From positions 1 through 25,379 of the IMG/VR virus record IMGVR_UViG_3300044716_000444: 25,379 bases of DNA. The stretch is one strand, 5' to 3'. A model generated the notes under the pieces. That model worked only from the letters and a program-made list of their open reading frames with translations. It had not been told where the DNA came from and ran no database searches. Within the stretch, counting starts at the first letter, position 1. Each line of letters starts with the position of its first letter. This DNA is from a virus. The position numbers and the translations under genes were made by a program. Positions 20,207-25,225 of the stretch are shown one piece after another.

Positions 20207-20659
20207 TCAAACTCTCTTAAGAGAGCTTATGTATTCTTTGCCAATTTTCAAGCATTCCTTATACTTCTGTTCTTGCTCACCAGCCGAGCTAGGGAACATA
20301 AACCATGAGGGGATGCCACACTTAAGGAAGTATCCGATTCGGTATGCTGCTCCTTTTGGGGTATTATCATAATATACCCAATTGTAGTTGAAGAGCCAAT
20401 TATACTGGTCTTTATTATCTACAAACTTATAAGAGTACTCATCCCAGCCGTGGCATTTCCCGGCTGAAACTCCAGCCCTAATACCATTACCCAAAGCACA
20501 GCAGACGGTATTACACTCAGGAACACTTTTCTGCTTTCGTGGATCATTGATGGGGGCACCAGATCTATAACTGGAATAGGTAGTCATACTAAACCCCCGA
20601 CTACGTCGTTTAGTCGAGAGATAGGTAGCCAATTTTTTCAGGTTGCCTCTTCGGGACAT
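20207..20659 (-). CDS. Phage orphan with a CCALGNGIRAGV motif
   Basis: A 150-residue protein, basic at the N-terminus (MSRRGNLKKLATYLSTKRRS). It then has VPECNTVCCALGNGIRAGV, an aromatic core (YNWLFNYNWVYYDNTPKGAA) and YRIGYFLKCGIPSW. The pattern 'C..CALG.G..AGV ... Y.WLF..W...DNTP.GAA.RI' is familiar from uncharacterised proteins of large phages, whose role is unknown. The ATG has AGGAAACACA directly upstream. Confidence 0.7.
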   Translation of the reverse strand: MSRRGNLKKLATYLSTKRRSRGFSMTTYSSYRSGAPINDPRKQKSVPECNTVCCALGNGIRAGVSAGKCHGWDEYSYKFVDNKDQYNWLFNYNWVYYDNTPKGAAYRIGYFLKCGIPSWFMFPSSAGEQEQKYKECLKIGKEYISSLKRV

Positions 20660-20667
20660 TGTGTTTC

Positions 20668-20874
20668 CTAGACTAATCCTAATGATTTTCCGCAGACAGC
20701 ACAGAACCTAGCCCAATATGGATACAGGTCCGTATCGTGAACCAATGTGTGGTCACACACCCTATGATGATGCCAATTTTTCTTAGCCTCAGTGATCTCT
20801 TCAGGAGTCACGTCCTCAAGGCGGGACCGCCCATTCTCTTTGACTTCTCTAACAATAGGACCGAACTCAGCCAT
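20668..20874 (-). CDS. Small putative zinc-binding protein
   Basis: A 68-residue protein from the ATG at 20874 (MAEFGPIVREVKENGRSRLE), with GGAGG six bases upstream. The C-terminal half carries NWHHHRVCDHTLVHD and RFCAVCGKS, so His and Cys residues could form one zinc site (a half zinc-ribbon). The start overlaps the stop of the HD hydrolase. The function is unknown. Confidence 0.7.
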   Translation of the reverse strand: MAEFGPIVREVKENGRSRLEDVTPEEITEAKKNWHHHRVCDHTLVHDTDLYPYWARFCAVCGKSLGLV

Positions 20875-21319
20875 TAGCTTCCTCCAAAATGGCAAGTGCT
20901 AACTCGTACTTGTCAATTCGCTGCTTCTGCTTTGGTAATAAATCGCTCAGGTTATCATTGAGATCTGCGATCTTAACCACTGAGGCCGTAGGATTAGTGC
21001 GAACCCTCATGATGTATTCTGCGTATGACTCGTCTTCGTCGTGGGTCAGACACTGAACCGCCTTCTTTACCTCGGGACCGAATTTATCTTGAATCTCTTC
21101 ATAGAGCAATCCAGTATCCTCGACCGTATCATGCAGCCAACCCACGATTTGGTAAATCTTTGGATATCCCTGATCCCTAAGCCATTTTGCCACTCTGGCA
21201 GGATGAGCAATATAGGGAGTACCATCCCATCTAGTCTGACCTTCGTGAGCCTTAGTGGCTACCTGCTCAGCTAGAAAGAGTTGCTGGTCCATGTGTTCAA
21301 GATATTCGTGGGAGTTCAT
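20867..21319 (-). CDS. SpoT/MESH1-like HD hydrolase
   Basis: A 150-residue protein with the (p)ppGpp-hydrolase type of HD domain: AHEGQTRWDGTPYIAHPARV (His ligands and the GxPYxxHPxxVA hallmark), GWLHDTVEDTG (HD pair and the following ED) and VVKIADLNDNLSD (late Asp). Only the hydrolase domain is present, as in small alarmone hydrolases and MESH1. A phage enzyme of this kind could remove alarmone during infection or act on another nucleotide (inference). The ATG is preceded by AAGAGGCGAAACT. Confidence 0.85.
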   Translation of the reverse strand: MNSHEYLEHMDQQLFLAEQVATKAHEGQTRWDGTPYIAHPARVAKWLRDQGYPKIYQIVGWLHDTVEDTGLLYEEIQDKFGPEVKKAVQCLTHDEDESYAEYIMRVRTNPTASVVKIADLNDNLSDLLPKQKQRIDKYELALAILEEANG

Positions 21320-21343
21320 AGTTTCGCCTCTTAAAATTTAAAA

Positions 21344-21445
21344 TCCTTCGGACTCTGACGCTGGCAGAGTGGTAGCTAACCGTGTTCCACAACTTTTCAT
21401 CGGAGTCGAACCGAATAGCCTTCCATTAGGTCAGAGTCCGGAGGA
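21344..21445 (-). ncRNA. 16-bp inverted repeat closing a 70-base tRNA-like loop, overlapping the HNH stop
   Basis: The arms TCCTTCGGACTCTGAC (21344-21359) and GTCAGAGTCCGGAGGA (21430-21445) pair over all 16 positions with one G-U on the plus strand. The enclosed sequence includes CGG-TTCGACT-CCG on the minus strand, a good T-loop, and GCTGGCAGAGTGGTAGC on the plus strand, which reads like a D-arm. I could not fold a complete tRNA on either strand. The last codons of the HNH gene lie in one arm. It may be a tRNA remnant, a terminator-like structure or part of a mobile unit. Confidence 0.55.
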
Positions 21446-21997
21446 CTCATCAATTCGATTAGCAGCAACTAATCTGCAAAATTCTATGACTTGCTCGTCT
21501 GAATATTTGTTTCTAGCCATGTTCGCCATATGACAGACAAACCTTATGTTTCCGCGAACATATCCTATCGAGTTATCTATTCTGTCTACTGAAGCACAAT
21601 AGGCAGTAATCCTAGATTTTAAACTATCCTTCATTGTTCTTAGGGACATTTTTATTCCAGCGAATGGGCAAATACCATCCTGACTATCCCAAACCTCTTT
21701 TAAGTAGCCGATATCAAAATCAATCGAACTATTCTTTTTCTTCCTATCCGGGTTCTTAATGCACTTCATATGAAGCCGAAATGGAGAAAGATCATCTCCC
21801 TCTCGCACACCTTTGATGTGGAGAGCTTGGCCATTTGTGTATGGAGCAAGTCTCTCTACATTTTCTGCTACTTTGCTACCGCACTTGTTATTGCAATAGA
21901 ATTTACATTTTCCCAGCCTAATCCTACGGTTATACTCACCAACTGGTTTTAGTACGATCCCGCCGCAATAATCACAATTTACTTCTATTTTTCTCAT
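21431..21997 (-). CDS. HNH endonuclease with an N-terminal zinc finger
   Basis: A 188-residue protein. The N-terminal part has VNCDYCGGIVL and KFYCNNKCGS, a four-Cys zinc finger. The C-terminal part has a homing-type HNH core: DGICPFAGIKM, then ASVDRIDNSIGYVRGNIRF, VCHMANMARNKYS and EQVIEFC. The first His of classical HNH is replaced (ASVDRID), as in several phage versions. It probably spreads itself by cutting related genomes (inference). The ATG follows AGGAGGGCCATT. The 3' end lies in a long inverted repeat beside tRNA and tmRNA genes, a common place for such elements. Confidence 0.82.
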   Translation of the reverse strand: MRKIEVNCDYCGGIVLKPVGEYNRRIRLGKCKFYCNNKCGSKVAENVERLAPYTNGQALHIKGVREGDDLSPFRLHMKCIKNPDRKKKNSSIDFDIGYLKEVWDSQDGICPFAGIKMSLRTMKDSLKSRITAYCASVDRIDNSIGYVRGNIRFVCHMANMARNKYSDEQVIEFCRLVAANRIDESSGL

Positions 21998-22051
21998 AAT
22001 GGCCCTCCTTAATAGAATACGCTATTAAAGTGGATCATGAGAGAAAATTAA

Positions 22052-22327
22052 TGGACCGTGGCGGTTTCGCTCCGCCGTCATGGACTAATCTCATCAATAA
22101 CATCTACGGGTGTATGGGGCTAAAGCCCCCGGTTCGTGTGGTCAGCCAAGCCGACGTTGCGTATCGTTGCTCTCATGCTTTTGTAAGGAGGGGCATGAGA
22201 CCCTCCAGCTTATGCAGCTACAGCAAAGGATTTTGCAGTTAATTTTTACCAACTTTTTAAAGTGGCCGGTTGGTAAGCCACTACCCGCAGTTATTGCCTT
22301 AATTGCCATTCAAATCAATTACGGCCC
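22052..22327 (-). ncRNA. ssrA: tmRNA (ssrA), tag peptide AKSFAVAA
   Basis: A complete 276-base tmRNA that rescues stalled ribosomes and tags proteins for proteolysis. The ends form the acceptor GGGCCGT/ACGGTCC with the G3-U70 pair and A73 needed for alanylation. The T-arm is GGCGG-AGCGAAA-CCGCC. Helix P2 pairs CAATAAC (22296-22290) with GTTATTG (22101-22095) and CGGG with CCCG. PK1 (22248-22282) has stems AGTGGC/GCCACT and ACCAAC/GTTGGT with an A-rich loop, just before the resume codon. PK2 (22171-22206) has GGAGGG/CCCTCC and TCTCATGC/GCATGAGA. The T-loop starts AG instead of TT. No CCA is encoded. Confidence 0.95.
22210..22236 (-). other. tmRNA tag reading frame
   Basis: Within the tmRNA, GCA AAA TCC TTT GCT GTA GCT GCA TAA encodes A-K-S-F-A-V-A-A-stop. 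The resume codon GCA is preceded by TTAACT, the counterpart of TAGTC in E. coli, and lies about 11 bases after PK1. The hydrophobic AVAA end is the usual ClpXP-type degron. Confidence 0.93.
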
Positions 22328-22340
22328 GTTTGGCTTCGCC

Positions 22341-22619
22341 CTAATATGGAGTACTCGTGAAGACCAAATTTCTCATAATATGATCGGCCACCTCAACCCC
22401 AGAATAGGTCTCCCAGTTTCCTGAGATTGCGTTGTAGTAGCCGATCTTCTTGTCATCCCGGAAGTACTGGACTGAGACTAGCGTCTCGTTCACTATGTAC
22501 TCCCCAATTTTGTCGAAGAGGATGGTATCCTCAAATTCTTCTCTGCTCACGACTGCGTCCTTCGCAAAAACGTTTTGAGGCTGAGCCTCTCGATTAGACC
22601 TACGTATCTTATCAGACAT
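22341..22619 (-). CDS. Orphan protein, 92 residues
   Basis: Starts MSDKIRRSNREAQPQNVFAK, then ETLVSVQYFRDDKKIGYYNA and SGNWETYSGVEVADHIMRNL. The N-terminus is basic and the rest alpha/beta. There is no Shine-Dalgarno before the ATG (CTTCCCCAAA). The mini-hairpin GGGCGAAGCCC lies 15 bases upstream. The stop is 13 bases from the tmRNA 5' end, so the tmRNA is probably processed from a shared transcript. The function is unknown. Confidence 0.65.
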   Translation of the reverse strand: MSDKIRRSNREAQPQNVFAKDAVVSREEFEDTILFDKIGEYIVNETLVSVQYFRDDKKIGYYNAISGNWETYSGVEVADHIMRNLVFTSTPY

Positions 22620-22633
22620 TTTGGGGAAGTCAA

Positions 22634-22644
22634 GGGCTTCGCCC
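22634..22644 (-). promoter_or_regulatory. GGGCGAAGCCC mini-hairpin between tRNA-Gly and a gene
   Basis: A four-pair stem with a GAA loop in the leader of the 22341-22619 gene, which lacks a Shine-Dalgarno. It sits 10 bases after the tRNA-Gly 3' end, so it could also mark a processing site. Confidence 0.4.
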
Positions 22645-22653
22645 TGTTAAAAA

Positions 22654-22725
22654 TGCAATGTCGGAGATTTGAACTCCGAAATCCTACTTGGAAGGAAGGT
22701 ATGATGCCAGTTTCATTAACATTGC
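22654..22725 (-). tRNA. tRNA-Gly(UCC)
   Basis: 72 bases. Acceptor GCAATGT/ACATTGC, D-stem ATGA/TCAT, anticodon stem CCTTC/GTAGG with one U-U mismatch, loop CTTCCAA (anticodon TCC), T-arm CGGAG-TTCAAAT-CTCCG, discriminator A. No encoded CCA. Confidence 0.92.
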
Positions 22726-22769
22726 AAGAGCTGAAGCGGGGGAGTAAAGTTCCCTTGTCACAAATAATC

Positions 22770-22789
22770 TAGTCCGCGAAACCGGATTA
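22770..22789 (-). other. Stem-loop between tRNA-Ser and tRNA-Gly
   Basis: TAATCCG/CGGACTA, seven pairs including one G-U, loop GTTTCG. It lies in the 82-base spacer between two tRNAs and is probably a processing or stability element. No gene or tRNA fits the spacer. Confidence 0.4.
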
Positions 22790-22807
22790 CCGTCTATCTA
22801 TTCTATG

Positions 22808-22888
22808 CGGAAATGTGAAGAATCGAACTCCATACCCCTTGTAGGGCCACGAGTTTCAAGCTCGTTTGCGACCATTCGCGTCACTTCC
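22808..22888 (-). tRNA. tRNA-Ser(UGA)
   Basis: 81 bases, class II. Acceptor GGAAGTG/CATTTCC with one G-U, D-arm GCGAATGGTCGC, anticodon arm ACGAG-CTTGAAA-CTCGT (anticodon TGA), variable arm GGCCCTACAAGGGG, T-arm TGGAG-TTCGATT-CTTCA, discriminator G73 as for Ser. No encoded CCA. Confidence 0.93.
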
Positions 22889-22891
22889 GAA

Positions 22892-23015
22892 TAAGTCATT
22901 CCTGTTGTACTTCCAGACATGGGATAATCCACAGAAGGATGGTTTCGCGTATGCCTACGCTACTTGGGTCCACCACTATAGATCAGAGACTACGTGCCTT
23001 GCGGCGAATGACTTA
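22892..23015 (-). ncRNA. Structured RNA domain closed by a 10-bp helix
   Basis: The 124-base spacer between tRNA-Asp and tRNA-Ser is bounded by TAAGTCATTC and GAATGACTTA, a perfect ten-pair closing helix. Inside are hairpins GCC-GCAA-GGC, GCGTA-GGCA-TACGC and ATCC/GGAT in a multibranch arrangement. The size and closing helix recall a tRNA, but no T-loop or anticodon arm can be placed. It could be a processing domain, a ribozyme/riboswitch-like RNA or a diverged tRNA. Confidence 0.5.
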
Positions 23016-23017
23016 AG

Positions 23018-23089
23018 CGATTCCAATGAGGGTTGAACTCATCCTAACAGCATGACAGGCTGTCGTGCTAGCCGATACACTATGGAACC
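23018..23089 (-). tRNA. tRNA-Asp(GUC)
   Basis: 72 bases. Acceptor GGTTCCA/TGGAATC with one G-U, D-arm GTGTATCGGCTAGCAC, anticodon arm ACAGC-CTGTCAT-GCTGT (anticodon GTC), T-arm ATGAG-TTCAACC-CTCAT, discriminator G73 as for Asp. No encoded CCA. Confidence 0.95.
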
Positions 23090-23090
23090 G

Positions 23091-23805
23091 AACTGAGTTG
23101 TGTCGTCATTACTCAAACGCTGTCATTTCTGTCATACAGTGACGGCAACACGTACATTATTTGGCTGTGTTGCGAGCTTTGTGCTTCGCAAGTCGCACAG
23201 TGGCGGCGAGCCGCCCAAAAGCTACGTCGTGTTTTTATCGCCCAACCTAGGTTTCCCTTTGGGTGTTTATTTCACGAAAACCACGGTCTTTGGCCCCCTT
23301 ATACGTTACCTGTGCTTATTGCGAAGCTTCGCAGGAGCGGCAGAGGAGCAAGAGAGGGAAAAACCTCTGGACTCCTGCGGAGCAACCAGAACTGTCTCTC
23401 CAGTGTCATGCCTAGTTACGAGTCGGCATTCACTCTCCATCCAATATGTTTGGGCTAGCCCATCCGGAAAGGCCCATATTGGGATGAATCAGACACCTTA
23501 CGGGTGTCAATCGATTTGGACGACAAAAGTTGTATAGTGGGTTACAGTCAAAATGTACACCATACTAGCATTCGTCCCAATATCCCCAGATCCCGGCTTA
23601 CTTCTCATACCATCGTAGGTTGGTCGGCTGACTTCTGCTCACGCCCAGTATAAGATCTCAGAATCTGGTGGCTCCTAGGGATTTCTCCGAGGGAGCTATA
23701 TATTTTGCCCTATATTAACCTACCACAGTAGCCCATCAGTCTTGAATCTATGACATGGTAGGTTACATAGACTATGTCTGATGGATTTAACCTAATTTAG
23801 GCAAA
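23091..23805 (-). ncRNA. Large ornate structured RNA, candidate GOLLD/ROOL class
   Basis: No convincing gene exists here on either strand, yet the minus-strand transcript folds into many strong helices. At its 5' end an outer helix encloses an H-type pseudoknot: AACCTACC (23764-23757) with GGTAGGTT (23724-23717), interleaved with CCATCAG (23784-23778) and CTGATGG (23739-23733). Further on are GCTCC-GGA-GAAA-TCC-GGAGC, a 9+4-pair helix (23570-23583 with 23476-23489), GACACC/GGTGTC, ATGCC/GGCAT, CAGAGG/CCTCTG, CCCAA-AGG-GAAA-CCT-TTGGG, GGCGG-CTCG-CCGCC and TTGCG/CGCAA. GAAA tetraloops, pseudoknots, about 700 bases and a tRNA-array setting are hallmarks of GOLLD and ROOL RNAs of phages. Class membership is inference. 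Confidence 0.65.
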
Positions 23806-23877
23806 CTGGCCAACTAGGACTCGAACCTAGAACCGTCGCTTTAACAGAGCGATGCACAACCATTATGCTACTGGCCA
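23806..23877 (-). tRNA. tRNA-Asn(GUU)
   Basis: 72 bases. Acceptor TGGCCAG/TTGGCCA, D-arm GCATAATGGTTGTGC, anticodon arm TCGCT-CTGTTAA-AGCGA (anticodon GTT), T-arm CTAGG-TTCGAGT-CCTAG, discriminator G73 as for Asn. No encoded CCA. Preceded in the transcript by a GGGGC-TTT-GCCCC hairpin. It directly abuts the large structured RNA. Confidence 0.96.
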
Positions 23878-23880
23878 ATG

Positions 23881-23893
23881 TGGGGCAAAGCCC
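23881..23893 (-). other. GGGGCTTTGCCCC hairpin before tRNA-Asn
   Basis: A five-pair GC stem with a TTT loop, three bases upstream of the tRNA-Asn 5' end in the transcript. Another member of the short GC-stem, three-base-loop hairpins found next to RNA and gene starts in this genome. Confidence 0.45.
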
Positions 23894-23958
23894 CGCTTAT
23901 TATCAGTTGTAAAAGATCCGCTAAGATCTTATACGCCTGTACTCTCCCGCTTGACACT

Positions 23959-24219
23959 TTATTTTGGGGATTTCCTTAAATAACCTGAAGATCGAGTGAT
24001 CGTACCACGTCCAAACGGCTGTGTAATATGAGTGGCAGTCTTACCACTCCGAAAAGTCTCTCTTGAAAGAGTCCCTTGGCCGAAGGCCTGTGTGATGATT
24101 CTATCACCATTCGATCGTCTTGTCAATGTCCCATTTCCGAATTTTGTGGTGATGGTGGTCTCGCCCGCTTCGCCACAGAGACAGATGGCGAGAGCCATCA
24201 GTGCTGTAAGTACTCTCAT
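23959..24219 (-). CDS. Small secreted repeat protein
   Basis: An 86-residue protein with a Sec-type signal (MRVLTALMALAICLCGEAG). After it come three imperfect repeats: TTKFGNGTLTRRS, TQAFGQGTLSRET and TQPFGRGTITRSS, i.e. T-x-x-F-G-x-G-T-(L/I)-(S/T)-R. The C-terminus is basic. The repeats suggest a small beta-structure displayed outside the inner membrane. Function unknown: it could act in superinfection exclusion or at the envelope (speculation). The ATG overlaps the previous TGA (CCATGA) with GGGGAG upstream. Confidence 0.75.
   Translation of the reverse strand: MRVLTALMALAICLCGEAGETTITTKFGNGTLTRRSNGDRIITQAFGQGTLSRETFRSGKTATHITQPFGRGTITRSSGYLRKSPK
24098..24126 (-). promoter_or_regulatory. 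Promoter-like site inside the secreted-protein gene, before the tRNA/ncRNA block
   Basis: TTGACA (24126-24121), 17 bases, TAGAAT (24103-24098): eleven of twelve consensus positions at ideal spacing. It would transcribe tRNA-Asn, the large structured RNA and the following tRNAs. Because it lies in coding sequence it needs experimental support. Confidence 0.5.
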
Positions 24220-24665
24220 GGCTCTCCCCTAAAGTTAAGACCGTCCTTGATGGCACGAATTGCCTGCCGAGCCTTCTCGGGATTGACAACAGAGCGATAT
24301 GACTCCGACTCTGGTTTATAAATGGATTCCTCACACCTTGTAAGGACATCCTCAATCAAATCAAGGATCTCGAATTTGTCATCTTTGGTCAAAGTAATCT
24401 CCTTCCGATCCTCGGCTCTCCGAGTCAGAATGGCTACGCATCCACGAGTCAGACAGTCCATACGCTCTGATTCATCGAAAATACCGTCACCGATGGTGCT
24501 TTCGCTCAGTAGAGTAGCCCCACCAGAGTCTGGATAATCTACTCGAAACCGACCATGACGCAGGCGGAAATACCCCACCATTTCACCATCAATGAAGGCA
24601 TCATATTGTTCAGGGCAAGCACCACAAGTGCAAACAAGTTCAATTCCGAGAATATTCAGGCTCAT
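24216..24665 (-). CDS. Orphan protein, 149 residues
   Basis: Starts MSLNILGIELVCTCGACPEQ at the ATG at 24665, with AGGTGA upstream. A GTG three codons earlier is also possible. The N-terminal part is strand-rich with CTCGACPEQYDAFIDGEMVG followed by FRLRHGRFRVDYP, like small phage beta-sandwich proteins. The C-terminus is helical (KFEILDLIEDVLTRCEESI). The three early Cys could bind metal. The function is unknown. Confidence 0.7.
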   Translation of the reverse strand: MSLNILGIELVCTCGACPEQYDAFIDGEMVGYFRLRHGRFRVDYPDSGGATLLSESTIGDGIFDESERMDCLTRGCVAILTRRAEDRKEITLTKDDKFEILDLIEDVLTRCEESIYKPESESYRSVVNPEKARQAIRAIKDGLNFRGEP

Positions 24666-24666
24666 T

Positions 24667-24891
24667 TCATTCACCTAGAGTTTCGATTGTGACGAGAAGA
24701 AAGCCTAGCAGTGCTGCTTTTCTAGCATCTGGATTGAGAGATTCGAAGACGTCTTCAGAAATCTCAACATCCTTTTCGTTGAGATCCGCTACAAGTTGCA
24801 TAACTTTTGCTACAAGTTGTGCCTTGTTAACATTCGACTCTTGCTCATTCATTATGGCAACGATTGCTGCCAACTGTTCCTTAATCGACAT
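24667..24891 (-). CDS. Small helical orphan protein, 74 residues
   Basis: Starts MSIKEQLAAIVAIMNEQESN, with GGAG seven bases before the ATG at 24891. It is almost wholly helical with heptad-like leucines and acidic residues (KVMQLVADLNEKDVEI) and ends LLGFLLVTIETLGE. It follows the membrane/coiled-coil gene by four bases. No family is recognised. Confidence 0.65.
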   Translation of the reverse strand: MSIKEQLAAIVAIMNEQESNVNKAQLVAKVMQLVADLNEKDVEISEDVFESLNPDARKAALLGFLLVTIETLGE

Positions 24892-24895
24892 GACT

Positions 24896-25225
24896 TTACT
24901 CCGATTTACTAGTAAGAGGTTCCTCTGGAACCTCAAACAACTGGGATACGCCCAAATGATATCCCGCCATATATTCATGACTCTTGGCATTGTGGATACC
25001 ATCCATGACACCTTCCTCATAGGTCTTCTTCGAAGACCATTGGAATGACATATCGGCCATCTGATCACGCAAGACCTGAGCTTCAGTCTTATGAAGCTCA
25101 ATCTCATGATTGAGCAGTGTAACCTCTCTATTACGAGACTCAAGCTTATGAGCACTTGAGAGGGTCATCCCCATCATAAACAGGCCAAATCCGGCAAACG
25201 CAAAATCTCTTGGGTTCATGATCAT
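24896..25225 (-). CDS. Membrane-anchored coiled-coil protein
   Basis: A 109-residue protein starting MIMNPRDFAFAGFGLFMMGM. One N-terminal hydrophobic helix (about residues 7-23) is followed by a charged helix (AHKLESRNREVTLLNHEIEL and onwards to about residue 60) that looks like a coiled coil. It ends EVPEEPLTSKSE. Membrane anchor plus coiled coil is the layout of inner-membrane spanins, but the same layout is common in other phage proteins. The ATG overlaps the previous TGA (ATGA). Confidence 0.7.
   Translation of the reverse strand: MIMNPRDFAFAGFGLFMMGMTLSSAHKLESRNREVTLLNHEIELHKTEAQVLRDQMADMSFQWSSKKTYEEGVMDGIHNAKSHEYMAGYHLGVSQLFEVPEEPLTSKSE

Noticed and set aside
21344-21445. A functional tRNA gene
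   Set aside because: T-loop-like and D-arm-like motifs occur on opposite strands and the closing helix is 16 bp. No anticodon arm fits on either strand.
22892-23015. Hammerhead ribozyme (CTGAT...CGAAAC on the minus strand)
   Set aside because: The core requires CUGANGA. Here it reads CTGATCT and the flanking stems do not form a three-way hammerhead.
23100-23537. Plus-strand 145-codon open frame across the structured region
   Set aside because: It opposes all other genes, has no plausible ribosome binding site or known motif, and lies where the minus strand is full of RNA helices. It appears to be a chance frame.
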